A stretch of 64,000 nucleotides of DNA from Limnephilus marmoratus. Taxonomy: Eukaryota > Arthropoda > Insecta > Trichoptera > Limnephilidae. Position numbers and translations under genes: made by a program. Under the pieces are notes generated by a model. The model made no database searches. It saw only the letters and a list, made by a program, of their open reading frames with translations, and was not told the origin of the DNA. Shown here in pieces: positions 1 to 10,950 of the stretch (within the stretch, counting starts at the first letter, position 1; the number at the start of each line of letters is the position of its first letter). The stretch spans positions 10,762,501-10,826,500 of the forward strand of contig OU862908.1 of assembly GCA_917880885.1 (NCBI GenBank), in the 5' to 3' direction.

Positions 1-1325
1 TTACTTAGCTGAGTGACCAGTGAAGACATGCGGAAAAAGGTTTTTGTTTGATTTTGAAGGAAAAAAAACATTACAAAAGTCACCGGAGTCCAAAATTTCT
101 TTCACATTTTTTTACTCCAAATAACGATAGGAATCAAGTAGGTCAATTATTTCCTTTAAATATTGTTGCCATTATTTTATTTATATTAGCTTTCTACCTT
201 ACTAAAGAATATGTTTATATAACAAACGACTAGTGAGAATTATAGGTAACACTTTTTTTAATACGTAATGATTTTTAATGTGTCATCAAGTAGAAACGAG
301 ACAAAGCCATAACGCACTTTGAAAGCTTAGATTGATTCGTCCCAACATTTTCTTACTACTAGTAAAGATGCACCTGCACCACACCTCCTAGATCCCGGCA
401 CCCGGCACCCGGCTGAAGGCTGCGGTTAGGCTGAGTTACGATTAGGTATTTACTTTTTGAATGAACAAGTGGTTTTCTGCGGTCCTTCAATCACGATTTT
501 ACTTATAATTATAATAATTACTTGTTCTTAGGATTCCCAGCCACTCGGAAATTTGTATTCTTTTGTCTTTTGATTATCTCTCATCTTAACAATAAATGTA
601 ATAATAGGCATTTACAATCAACGTTACTACACTTAGTTTAGAGAACTTTACCATATATAGATGTTTCAGTTTTGCGGTCGTAAGAAAAACTGCGCACGTT
701 TTTTTTAATTATGGTGAGATGAATCAGTGCGAATAATCTTCATTCTTATTGAGATGTTATAAAATAACATATATTTTTTGTTATGGTTAATATTAATCAC
801 AGTTAATTTGATATTTAGAAATTTTAAACATTGGTGAAATGAAACATTCACTACATATCAGAGGTACATGAAGAGTTTCTTAGAAACTCAACCTACTATA
901 GGTTATAGAACATCCAATTTACCGATGACTACCACCCACCTTTATAAATTGGTATCTAATTAATTTAAAACATATATTTATACGACAACACAACTGGCAT
1001 CGATCATGTCTACATTAATAATAAAAGCGATGATACTAGCCATCTCAAAGCACGTGCGCCATAGACATGGTTGCTAATGTCTATGACGTGGGCACACTTA
1101 ATGTATTCTCTCGCAATGCTGAACCTAGAGAGAAAACACAATTAACTTAAATTAAGTGGAATACCCCACTGGCAAAAATACCATCAAACGAGATGTTTCA
1201 AATAAAGATACAAGCAGCAAAACCCAAACAAAACTATAATTCCTTGCTTTCCTGCCCTCACAAATTTTTCTCACCATGCAAAATAAATAGCAGATCGGAT
1301 AGGGGAATCCTTTGAAGTCATTATA
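1..1325. other. AT-rich sequence without recognised features
   Basis: No coding, RNA or transposon signature was found here. Open frames are short, with compositions expected by chance in AT-rich DNA. The stretch ends at the TTAA that flanks the MITE at 1330. Confidence 0.5.
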
Positions 1326-1329
1326 TTAA

Positions 1330-1699
1330 GGGGGTATTCTAGTCTATATTTTTTTGTCATATTTCCACAGTTTAAATATTTAAAAATATCCTCTTAAAAG
1401 GATTTTTCAAAATTCGAATTATTTAAAAAGTTATAACCATTTTAGTGTCGCATTTTAGACGGAATCTAAATAGAATGTAAAAAGAACAAAACTTTAAACG
1501 AATTTTTCTCGAAACTACTTTTTCGAGATGGTTGGCACGATATCTCAAGTTCTACTGAACCAATTTACTTGAAATTTGGTGTGAGCCTTCTCTATACATT
1601 ACTCTATCGCCCCTACCATAGTTATTAATTATAACAAAATTTCAATTTTTACTTTCTGATTACAATTCATGCTTCTGGACTCTAGACTAGAATACCCCC
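1330..1699. mobile_element. TIR MITE flanked by TTAA
   Basis: The two ends are perfect inverted repeats of about 17 bp starting GGGGGTATTCTAGTCTA. The element is bracketed by TTAA at 1326-1329 and 1700-1703. It is 370 bp, AT-rich and has no coding capacity. TTAA target duplication is the hallmark of piggyBac-type transposons, so a non-autonomous piggyBac-like MITE is the best reading. The start sequence (five G) is not the usual piggyBac CCC end, so superfamily assignment is tentative. Confidence 0.7.
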
Positions 1700-1710
1700 T
1701 TAAATATCGA

Positions 1711-2030
1711 AATAGCAACCACCGTCTATAAAAACTATGGAGTTCCGCAGGGATCCATACTAGGGCCACTACTATTCCAAATTTATACCAATGCTATTTC
1801 GCAATTAGATTACGTGATTTTTCTAAAATACAGATGATACTGCAATTTTCTACTGGAGTAAAGATTTTAGACATCTTACTAGAAAATGCACAAAGAGACA
1901 TAGAAAAAATGAACAGTTGTAAACCCGTAAAATAATTTCTCCTCACCTACCCATAAAAGTTAAATAGAACAAATTGAAAAACCTGAAACAGGAAAAAACA
2001 TTTTGGGCTGTTCGTTGATAAACGGATGCA
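1711..2030 (+). pseudogene. LINE reverse transcriptase fragment (same family as 7555-8584)
   Basis: By-eye translation gives YGVPQGSILGPLLFQIY, the conserved block before the catalytic motif of non-LTR reverse transcriptases, followed in another frame by ADDTAIF (the A-x-D-D active site). A LINE of this family with the same AACCACC start lies at 7740. The copy is frameshifted, lacks both ends and is cut off on the right by a family C element. It belongs to the jockey/CR1-like group; it is dead. Confidence 0.75.
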
Positions 2031-2338
2031 TTTGCCCATCTATTGCGTGACGGGACGGATCGGGAGAGATTTATTGAGAGATACTTTTTGACCTCTCTAG
2101 CCGGACTCTTTCAACCCATCGCCTAGCACTGCAGTGGGAGGGATGGATTCATACGTCCGTCACCCTTGGACACATTGACCCCCAGATTAATACCCACCCC
2201 TCATACCTTTTTCCTTCCCAGAACTTCCTCAAATTGCTTTCCATGAAAGACCCCCAACTGACCACACAGCATCCCCAAAGATGACATAGGCCGTATGGAA
2301 TTTTTTTCCTCAGGTGTCGAGCTAATGTAAAAAATATA
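2031..2338 (+). mobile_element. Family C element, 5'-truncated, ending in the LINE 3' hairpin
   Basis: Matches the other family C copies through the block GGATGGATTCATACG, the block CTTCCCAGAACTTCC and the terminal CATCCCCAAAGATGACATAGG. It ends GAGCTAATGTAAAAAA, the family's 3' end and short poly(A). The inverted repeat that normally forms the 3' hairpin (CCCTGAGG..CCTCAGGG) is damaged here. It is inserted in the LINE RT fragment just upstream. Confidence 0.75.
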
Positions 2339-3347
2339 AACACTAAAAACATTATAAATGAGAATCTATAATTTTCGCATCAAGAAATAAATTCAGTAAG
2401 TTAGACTTCATAGATTTCAAGGTACAGTTCAATATTTTGCAGATACAATGTGGTATAATGAATAAACCATTCAATCTGTTGTGACGTTACGGGAAATGAA
2501 ATACAACCCTTTCTCATGGATATGATAGTTCACAATTTTGTATAAGAATAACACATCAGTCTTTTTCTACATTTATGTAGAGCAATGCAATTAAATTGAC
2601 GATTACTAAAGCGATAATGTTTAGTTTTTTATGTTTTCAAAACGATCAATGTAGGTCTTATATTGGAGATTTCAAATGACGGAGGAAAATCAAGATGTGA
2701 TCTTACATAAAAAATGTCGGTTTTTTTAGTGCAAATACGGCCATTGTGTCCAATAAGTGTTATTCCATCAATCGCCTGCACCGACCGCAAGCCCCATTCA
2801 AGTGTTGTAGCATGATCATTGATCCTTGGTGATTCTACTCGTAGGATGTGTAAAATTCCACTTAGAGATTGTGATAGATTTTACTAGGCCGAATAATGAA
2901 ACTAATAGAGCTGCGAAACACAAAAACAAATAAAAGTTAACAATTTTCGCGGAATATGAAGGTCACACTCATTTCGAAAATTACTAAGAAGCACTAATGA
3001 TATTAGCAAGTGATTACTGTTTCATTATGTAGTGAATGAATATTTCGCTTTCCGGAAAAGCGACATCACCTGTATAAGTATAAGATATCAAAGACAACTA
3101 ATGAAGCCGATACTCAACATTATGGTATTTAATAGGAAATAATTGACATATTCAAGATCAATGTCTTAAGTACTTACGTATATAGCAAATCAAGGCCTGC
3201 AATGATACATTGTTGTTTAAAGCAAGGTGTTATTACTCTTGTCTCTGATAAACATCTTCTGACGATGGTACATTAATTTGCCTAACCAGGCGTATGAGTT
3301 AAATTAACGGGTGAGCCTTTTAAAATATTCTGGTATTTAATTAAATG
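2339..3347. other. AT-rich stretch without recognised features
   Basis: No recognisable repeat, ORF or RNA gene was seen between the family C element and the SINE E tail. Confidence 0.45.
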
Positions 3348-3413
3348 AAGACAATATTAGCGAAACTCAATCGAAAATCTGGAGACAGAAAAATCAGAAA
3401 AAGATATTGGCAC
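3348..3413 (-). repeat. SINE family E, body and end of tRNA head
   Basis: The reverse complement matches the body of the tRNA-headed SINE at 48553-48690 almost base for base. Both share ATTGGCACCTC and CTGGAGACAGAAAAATCAG. Only the last ~12 bases of the tRNA-like head remain, so the copy is 5'-truncated, as expected of retroposition. Confidence 0.75.
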
Positions 3414-3584
3414 CTCTTGGACTTTCTGATATTCGTGAAAATAAAATTATTTGGAATAATAACAAGAATATTGCGGTATAAATAATGTTTTTTTTGCAAT
3501 AAAATAATAAAAAATTGTAACGATAATTTTAAATGTGTACCAAAGTGTGTGAAATGTAATCACATACATGTTTTTGATTTTTTT

Positions 3585-3961
3585 ATGTGAATACCTCACA
3601 AGAGTCCCATCTGCTCTCGTGCGGAGCCAGTGAGCCTAACGCATCCCCAATTGGAGTATGTTGTGAGGCTGAAGTGGGAAGGGGAAGGAGACGGGGAAAA
3701 CGGAGGTGGGGAAGTACCTGGCTATTCACATCTAGTCACCAAACACGGCTAAAGCCATTTCAAGCAAAGTTTCAATTCTGAATGGTGTTCTGGATCTTCC
3801 ACTCTGGAACGTGCCACAATACTCTATATATTATTTTTAATTAATAAATTGTGTAATAAAACAAATTAATGAAATAAAATTTATTTGCCCACCCCGGGGT
3901 TCGATCCCGCGACCTTCGGATTACGAATCGGAAGCCTTACCTATCGACCACGGAGGCCGTC
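3585..3961 (-). mobile_element. tRNA-derived SINE, family A
   Basis: On the minus strand a tRNA-like head at 3961-3895 carries a box-B motif (GGTTCGATCCC on the displayed complement). It is followed by AAATAAATTTTATTT, then a conserved body with GTTCCAGAGTGGAAG and CACCATTCAGAATTGAAA. The tail is TTGTGAGGTATTCACAT. Six or more copies occur in the window. The 64-codon plus-strand frame here is a by-product of the SINE and not a gene. Confidence 0.85.
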
Positions 3962-4564
3962 AAAATTATTTAATTAAATTTAAATTATTTATATTATGTA
4001 ATGCAATATATTATGTGCTTATCTCCTATTATAATAACGTAATACCTTTTAGTTGTTATACGTATCTCCACTGTTAAATTTTTAAATACTTAATACATTA
4101 GTAATTAGTATAATGAGGAAATCCATAATTGGTTACTCAATTAGGTGAATTACACAAATACAAATTAACCAAATTGTCAACTGTTGATTTCCCTAAAATA
4201 AAATAAATAGATAAATCTGTGTAAAAGTGTTTTTTATCTATTGTATTACTCGCTGTGCCTACAATTTTTATGTGTTAAAATCTGTTGAGGTGGAAATATG
4301 TTTTATTATAGTAATTCATATTATGTCTTTTTATTTATAAATTACATGGTTTTTAATTTAGATAATATGAATTTATTGTTTTGTGAAAGATATAAACTTC
4401 GGTATGTTATGATAAGATTTTAATACGGAATTTGCAAAAATTGATTAAATTTTGTATTTGTAGAGGTTACAATTTGATTAAATTTTGTATTTGTAAAAGT
4501 TTCAATCATTCATCGCGTTTTAACGTTTAAATAATATTTAATGACTGAAGAAGAAATTCAATAC
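3962..4564. other. AT-rich stretch, no gene
   Basis: Only low-complexity AT sequence is visible, with a short direct repeat of TTGATTAAATTTTGTATTTG around 4441-4495. Confidence 0.45.
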
Positions 4565-4660
4565 TAATAAATCTAAGTGAAACACGAAACAGAGCAGGAC
4601 ACGGAAAATACGGTTGCAACTGAGAATCGATCCCAGGATCTTAGTCTGACCTAATTTAAA
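4565..4660 (-). repeat. Decayed tRNA-headed SINE (family E-like)
   Basis: On the minus strand a diverged box B (GGGATCGATTCTCAG) is followed by a T/C-rich body with TTTTCCGTGTCCTGCTCT. The body resembles those of the copies at 53262 and 60465. The 5' half of the tRNA is not recognisable. Confidence 0.5.
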
Positions 4661-4693
4661 TAAAAAATACACCATCTTTGTCTTGTTTAAAAT

Positions 4694-5500
4694 AATAACT
4701 AAACGAGGACTAACTAACTAACTAACCATCGATCCGCCAATCAACATGGTCTTGGCACACACTCCTTGCCTCGTTCATATTCATACATCGTCTCATGCAC
4801 GCTCTTCTATTATTCTGACTCTTGAATGGCCCGACTCAAGTATCTGATTCACTTGGTCGTGCCATGTCTTCCTCGGGCATCCCTGTTCTGCCATTCAAAT
4901 TTGCGACATATATTCTCCTTACACCCCTTTCCTCGTTCATTCGATCTACATTCCCAAACCATCTGAGGGTCCCATTCTTAATCTTACTCATTACGCTTTC
5001 ATCAGTCTTGCATTCTTTGCGGATCTCCATGTTTCTCACAAGATCATACATGGTTTTTAAACACATACGCCTCAGGGATCATATTTCTTCTGCATTCAGT
5101 CTACTTCCATCCTTCATCTGCCAGTTCCATACCTCACTGCTGTACATCAGGGTAGGTACCGGTATTCCATTGTGGACGGCGTTCAGTCGTCTATTAATAG
5201 AGTTACCTGCATTTACCCTTTAATATTTCTATCAGCCTTACCATCTCTCGTAAATATACTTGCCCAATACAAAAACTCATTAACCTGCTCCAAGTATTTA
5301 CTATTCACCTACGTATATTGCACATTGTTTTCGTACTCTCTGTTTCAAAGGCTATGACTTTAGACTTACTTACATTCATCATTAACTCATTCTTCATACA
5401 TATCTACTTCGTTCATCCTGGACCCGAGAGATCCTAGATCTTTCGTACTGTTAGAAATCAGCACCGCATCGTCAGCATACAACTACAAGCAACATGAATC
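4694..5500 (-). pseudogene. Family D non-LTR retrotransposon, RT C-terminal half
   Basis: Read right to left, the minus strand gives CADDAVLISNS (reverse transcriptase A-x-D-D motif, near 5480), then PVPTLMYSSEVWNWQMKDGS. An open frame at 5066-4836 contains IKNGTLRWFGNVDRMNEERG and RRIYVANLNGRTG, followed by CMNMNEARSVCQD. These are the standard C-terminal blocks of an insect LINE clade. The 3' end carries a CTAA-type tail (4696-4727). Several stops and frame changes show it is inactive. Related fragments lie at 13181, 25289 and 36826. The plus-strand 133-codon frame is antisense to it and is not a gene. Confidence 0.85.
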
Positions 5501-6185
5501 AGGAACTATGAAATAACGCAACGAACCAGGAAATAAAGCAATATGGTGTTTGTAAAATAAATTTATGGTACGAGTAGGCGGAAGATGTGGGCAAATGATG
5601 ATATCCTTAAATATAGTAAGTGTCTCTCACTGATGCAATGGATATTAAAGGATAGACGAATTGTCAAAATACTACTCAGAATAACAAGGCTTAACGACTT
5701 ATTTCACATTGGCCGGACGTATACAAATGCTGGTGTCAGGGATCCAATCAGAAGAATGTGCTAGTTGTTAAATCAAAATGAAAACCTGAAGGATTCTGAC
5801 ATATTTTTTGATACACGCAGTGCTTACTTTTGGTAGAAAATTGAAGGCTGTTTTCCTAAAAAGAACAACAACTTTGACGTACTTCGTTTATACTTTTAAG
5901 TGATTTTTTTGTTTTATTAACTTCTGCAACATTACTTTGAATTTACATTTTTTTGTTTTACCCTCTAAATTTTTTCAAAAATTATTTGTAAACTTTTTCA
6001 AAGATATTGCGCATTTCTCTCTTCACTCCATTTGTAAAATAATATTCTTTAGTATATATTTTTCCCTATTTGCTTATCTGCTGTTTAAGTCAATCCGTGA
6101 GAAATAGTGAGGATGCAGGCAAATTCTGAAGTTATTGTTTTAGATACTCTGTTTAAGGAGCCAAACGTCACAAAATTTATAAATT
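5501..6185. other. No recognised feature
   Basis: The sequence is AT-rich with no conserved blocks that I recognise. Confidence 0.4.
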
Positions 6186-6452
6186 TGGAAGACTTCGGTG
6201 GCGGGGTCATGTGGAGAGAATGACCTAGCATAAAGCATCAAAGTCCCGGCTGAACTCAAGACCGATAGGGCGAAGGAGTCTGGTAAGGCCAAGATTAAGA
6301 AGGAGCGACAACGTCCTCAAAGATATACGTATCTACCTTGGAGCTTCTAAACTGGAGAGTGCTGGCACAAAACCGAGATGAGTAGAGGAAGACTCTTGAA
6401 GAGGCCGAGACCCACCAGGGGTTGTAGAGCCAAGAGTGATGATGATGATGAT
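6186..6452 (+). pseudogene. RTE-like LINE 3' end with (TGA)n tail
   Basis: Translation by eye gives RLRWRGHVERMT, RPIGRRSLVRPRLRRSDNV and NWRVLAQNRDE, then KTLEEAETHQGL with a stop. These are the C-terminal blocks of RTE-like reverse transcriptases. The copy ends in a (GAT)n tract at about 6438-6452, matching the short tandem 3' tails known for RTE elements. In-frame stops show decay. Everything upstream is missing, consistent with 5' truncation on insertion. Confidence 0.8.
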
Positions 6453-7554
6453 ATTCTTGTCAATTACTGCCGTCTGTGTTTTTTCCTAAGTAAAAAAAAA
6501 TCCTTTGTTACCTACTTAAAAACCAGCCTAAATGGTTATCAAGTTCGTTCTCCAATTATTTGCATACAATACATCATTTAATGTGGAAATTATTTACTTG
6601 TAAAATGAGTGTAAAGCCTGCAGGAGATATATTTATAAATTATATACAATAATCTCAATCACACTATCCGAGGCCGTCACGGGATTCACAAGTAATAATA
6701 CAGAAATACAAAAAGAATACAGGAAATAATGATGCATGGATCGCAGATAAGGCGAAATAATTTAGATAAATTTGACATCTTAGTATCCTTTATTAGGTAT
6801 TTATTATCATCAGATGTAATAAGTATTGCTGATTATTACAATCGAATTACTGCTAATGACTTATAAGCTTCGGAATGATTTATTAACAATACAAGACATT
6901 CTGGCTAAAATAGAATTCAATGTCATGGATAATTTAACGCGAAGCCCCAATACAAGCTTCTGATTCTTTCCAGCAGAACTAACATACCAATGCAATGGTG
7001 ACGCTCCTGGTAAGACTTCTGCCTCGCGAGAAATGTGGATATTTTCCACAAATCCTTAAACAAATTTAAGCATGAAGAATCAATAATTTAATTTTAATTA
7101 TAATGTGATTACATTATAGTACATATTATTTTCAAGTACCTACATCCTACATGTAATCTTTTTTTATCCTTCATTTTCTATGCTAACTATTTTTTTAAAT
7201 TTTTAATCACATTTGCAATGAATTGCGTCTTGCACTATTTTTGAAAAATAAATGTAGACATCCTTACTAAGGTATGCTCTCCGACAACTACTGCTTTATA
7301 AAAGACCCCACCGGTAAAGAAGGAAGATAAAAGAAAGGAAGTGAGGACAAAGCGAGAGCAGCGTTGTTAAAAACCGACATAAACAAAATACCACCAAGAG
7401 CCGACACAAGATCTTTCTCACGATGTCAAACTTAACGATAAACCAAAATATGAAAGAATGACCGATTTTTCATAAAACATTTAGACAGTTTCTAAATATT
7501 GTTGTTACTGATTAGACAATATCAGTTGATAAATTACTTAATCGGTCATCTTAG
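6453..7554. other. AT-rich stretch without recognised features
   Basis: There is a slightly richer patch at 7290-7440, but no recognisable protein or repeat. Open frames are short and of chance composition. Confidence 0.4.
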
Positions 7555-8584
7555 GAGCAGCATTGACGGTGGAAATTATATTTTATTTCTACTAGTTGAC
7601 CTTCAAAAAGCCTTTGATTACATACAGTAAGCCATGACATACTTGACAAGAAACTCGAGAAAATTGGTGTAGTTGTTACTGCTTTTAATCTATTCCAATC
7701 ATATCTTAGCAACAGAAAACAATACGTTAGCATTAACGATCAAAATAGTAACCACCTTCCAATCAACTGTGGAGTTCCGTGGGGATCCGTACCAGGACCA
7801 ATACTGTTCGAAATTTTTATCAAAGATATTTCATAGTTAGACGAAAACCCGTAATTATTTTAATACGCAGATGATACTGCAATTTTTCTACTGGGTTAAA
7901 GATTTAGACACACTAGAAAACGCACAATGAAAATGGATAAAGAGACCTAGAAAATAACTAGACATTTTAAAAATATATTTTTTTATATGAATACCTCACA
8001 AGAGTCCCAGCTGCTCCCGCCTGGATCCAGTGAGTCGATTGCATCCCCAATTGGGGTAAGTTGTGAGGCTGAAGGGAGTGGGGAAGGGAAGGAGATGGGA
8101 AGAGAAAGGTGGGGAAGTACCTGGCTCTTCAGATCTGGTCACCTAACACGGCTAAATCTATTTCAAGCAACGTTTCAATTCTGAATGGTGGTCTTACACC
8201 AGGGCGATACTAAGAGTATCTTCCGCTGTGGAAGGTGCCGCAAATATACCATATATTATTTTAAATGAATTAATCGTGAAATAACACAAATTAATCAAAT
8301 AAAATTTATTTGTCCACATCGATTCGATCCCGCGACCTTCGGATTGCGAGTCAAAAGCGTTACCGCTAGACCACGCCGGACGAGAGGCCTTGAAAAAATT
8401 TACAGTTAGCTCAAAACAAACATCCTGACGAGAAACATAAAAACAGGACACATGATTTTAAGCTCAACTTGTAAAATAATTACCCCTTCAAAATTTTGAA
8501 AAAAATGACTTTCAAAAATAGAGGACAAATATCTTGGGCTGTGCTTTGATAAACAATTAACATTAAGACAGCATATACAAGACA
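7555..8584 (+). pseudogene. LINE reverse transcriptase, split by a SINE
   Basis: Blocks in order: LVDLQKAFDYIQ (motif A region), LFQSYLSNRKQYVSIN, CGVPWGSVPGPILFEIFIKD, and YADDTAIF (catalytic motif near 7865-7890). A SINE of family A interrupts at 7985-8383. The LINE then continues to a block reading LGLCFDKQLTLRQHIQD, and is itself cut by a family C element at 8585. Multiple stops and frameshifts are present. It belongs to the same jockey/CR1-like family as 1711-2030. Two later insertions show that it is one of the older residents here. Confidence 0.8.
7985..8383 (-). mobile_element. tRNA-derived SINE, family A
   Basis: Near full-length copy. The tRNA-like head with box B lies at about 8383-8320 and the body and tail run left to 7985. 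It is inserted in the LINE RT pseudogene. A T-rich run (TTTTTTTAT) at the left is the complement of the SINE's A-rich end. Confidence 0.85.
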
Positions 8585-8840
8585 TTTTTTTTACATGAGC
8601 TCCACACAGGAGGCCCTGAGAAAAATGATTTCTCTCAGGGCCTACGTCATCTTTGAGGATGCTGTGTGGAGGTTTTTTTTTAGGAAAGGAAGGAGAGGAG
8701 AGTTCTGGGAAGGAAAGGGGTTTAAGGGGTGGGTAGGAATCTGGGGTTCAGTATGTCCTGGTCATCCGCCTCCAAAACCTAGACAAACCTCACCCCATGA
8801 ACCCGGGCACCCCTGCTAAATCACCAAACGTAGCGAACCA
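8585..8840 (-). mobile_element. Family C element, internally deleted subfamily
   Basis: The 3' hairpin (AGGCCCTGAG / CTCAGGGCCT) and poly(A) end lie at the left edge on the minus strand. The element then runs to the 5' block ending near TAGCGAACC. Compared with 60730-61147 it lacks about 140 bp between CAGTATGTCCTGG and TCATCCGCCTCC. The copy at 52691 has the same junction. Confidence 0.8.
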
Positions 8841-9006
8841 AATTAAATACAAAATCCACCCCTTAATTAAGAACGTATTTATCATTTCTGTAACCAAATC
8901 AATTTTAAAGAGGTTTATTTTATAGCCTCGTACATTCATATTTAAATTGCTTGATTGAAATGTGGGGAAACGCATGTGAAATGTATATATTTTTTTTTTT
9001 AAAGAA

Positions 9007-9179
9007 AGACAAATATTCCCGGGTTACGAATAACCCAACAATGTTTGAAAATCTCCTACTACCACCACAGAAAGCCGAAAATGTTGCTTGTGTTGTGATG
9101 GAGGACTTAGCCAGCCGAGGAATCGAACACGCGACGCCAAAGTGGGACCCAAGCGCTATGCCCACTCAACCACTGACCA
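9007..9179 (-). mobile_element. tRNA-derived SINE, family G
   Basis: On the minus strand a tRNA-like head starts GGTCAGTGGTTGAGTGGGCA (box A) and has box B GTGTTCGATTCCT. The body includes TAAGTCCTCCATCAC and ends TTCGTAACCCGGG. The same arrangement occurs on the plus strand at 52061-52230, which makes this a dispersed family. Confidence 0.75.
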
Positions 9180-9779
9180 ATGAATTACAAGTAAGATTCA
9201 AAACAAGATAATCAAAAATAGTATTTCACTTCAGATCCAGAAATCGGCAAAAAATATATATGTAAACAAAACTGTTAATATTAAGAAAACTATGTAATTA
9301 TTATTTACAAAATAAATAATAAACCCATACATACGAACATAAAATCCATTAAAACGTCCTAAGTGCACACAGACTTCCCACGACAATACGATTCTGTACC
9401 CTAAACCCTAAAGGATAAACCACGTAAGTCCATAGCTAAGTACATAGCGTATTTACATAATATGTTAAGGAACAGATTTAAACACCGTACATAGTCACTA
9501 TGGTAAGCAATCCATTGGTTATGAGGGAGGCAATTTATATTATTGCCTTCCAGACAGCATTAAAATTTTTAAAAGTCAAGGTACATTTAAAAAAAATACT
9601 CATTTGTGATTAATCAACAAAATTCTGAAAGTGAATAATATTGTATGGTAATATATTTACATACTATGTGTAGGTAGCGCAAAATGCATTTATTTTTAGT
9701 TAAATAAGTGAAAACGTAATTTTCTTTTTTGTGGAATAAAAAAAACGTCTATCCATCAATGACGTTACATACTATATTA

Positions 9780-9875
9780 GACGCGTGGTAGAAATCTCAA
9801 AGTGGGAAGCCAACAACAAGACAATTGTAGAGTACTCGATTTCTAGTACTTTAGTACTAAAAACTGCCACGCGTC
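9780..9875. repeat. Short inverted-repeat element
   Basis: GACGCGTGG at the left and CCACGCGTC at the right frame a 96-bp segment whose left arm continues TAGAAAT. The left motif recurs at 18217 (GACGCGTGGTAGAAATCA), so it is a dispersed family, probably a small MITE. Confidence 0.45.
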
Positions 9876-10342
9876 GAGTAAGGTCGTGTCCTACCAGTAA
9901 GTAAATTGCATTAAAAAGCGCCAAAATTCCCTCCTGTGTGACGAGAAAATGTTTCCATTACACGGTAAACAGTAGTAAAAGCGAAGGAATAACATTTTAT
10001 TTGTAAATACATGCAAATTACTTATTATTATCGATTATAAAAATAATACAATTGCTTTCCGCCCAAAGATTTTATGCGTCATTAGAGAACTCAAAGCCTA
10101 CTAAAGTACAGGTCTGGATGCGCAACAGCCAAATTACTAAGTCGATGCCGTCACTAAGTAAAATTTACTTTTTATAATAATAATCTAATAATTCTTTAGT
10201 TACTTGCTTGCGGTAAAACAACATACAAATCAGCAGAAACAACAAATACAATAACAATCAACGCTATTTGCAAACTATCGTTGTTCATTATAGCTTGAAA
10301 ATTTAACACCTCAAAATTCGACTGGTGCCCAGGTCTCCTACT
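9876..10342. other. No clear feature; short signal-peptide-like frame on minus
   Basis: The minus strand at 10296-10204 has a 30-codon frame with a strongly hydrophobic core (IALIVIVFVVSA). It could be a secretory leader or chance. It lies just 3' of the 112-codon frame at 10343-10681 on the same strand. I see no further support for either being expressed. Confidence 0.25.
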
Positions 10343-10681
10343 TTAGTCGGCCTTGAGACAGTATTCGACGGAACTTTTGAATTTTGAATACGAAAATGCC
10401 GCCCGCGTTCTATCTTTTGTTTCGTCCATATGCACATATTCTTTTAAGCATCTATCTTTATCATACATGAATAACTTTTGAATTAAGAAATTATTGAAAA
10501 TCGCTGAAAACAGAAGAGTGTTGATTAATTGCCACATTATATCTTGAGTTTGTGAGTCTATGGCAAGTCTATTTATTTTATATAACGTCATTGCTATCCA
10601 TGTGATTATAAATAAATGCCGAATGTACTGAATCCGTTGACTTCTTGTTTTATTATCGGCGTGGAAATATGTCGAATACAT
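10343..10681 (-). CDS. Hypothetical membrane protein or exon, 112 codons
   Basis: This open frame starts with ATG at 10681 and stops at 10343-10345. It is unlike the transposon frames around it. It has two hydrophobic segments: LFIITWIAMTL at about residues 23-33 and LINTLLFSAIFNNFLI at about residues 52-67. A charged C-terminal half (DKDRCLKEYVHMDETKDRTR) follows. The two-helix plus charged-tail layout suggests a small membrane protein or one exon of a multi-pass protein. I do not recognise the family. No polyadenylation signal or splice site was clear enough to fix the gene structure. It could also be a chance frame: 339 nt open in AT-rich DNA is unusual but not impossible. Confidence 0.35.
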   Translation of the reverse strand: MYSTYFHADNKTRSQRIQYIRHLFIITWIAMTLYKINRLAIDSQTQDIMWQLINTLLFSAIFNNFLIQKLFMYDKDRCLKEYVHMDETKDRTRAAFSYSKFKSSVEYCLKAD

Positions 10682-10950
10682 TAATAATAAAGAGATAAAT
10701 GTTTTATTATCTTCCTTTTTGTAACAAATAGAGATAATAATATATTCATTGGGATCCCCCGTGCCGAGGATTTCATTTACATATTACAATTTAACAGTTA
10801 ATTGAAGTACCTACTCGTAATTATTATTTATAAAATTTATTACACTTTGTTATTTAGAGAAGTTGAGTGGTTTCAATTTCAGTCAATTTGATGTCAGTGT
10901 ATGTCATATTTCTGATCTTCCTATGTTTTGTACCGTGCTTTTTATTTGAG

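Noticed and set aside
2149..2352. ORF similar to frames at 8595, 26431 and 52683
   Set aside because: All are antisense or sense readings of the non-coding part of family C elements.
3587..3781. 64-codon ORF repeated at 7987 and 33755 (minus)
   Set aside because: The same frame recurs in each SINE A copy and belongs to the SINE body, so it is not a gene family.
4822..5223. 133-codon plus-strand ORF
   Set aside because: It is antisense to the family D reverse transcriptase, whose motifs read well on the minus strand.
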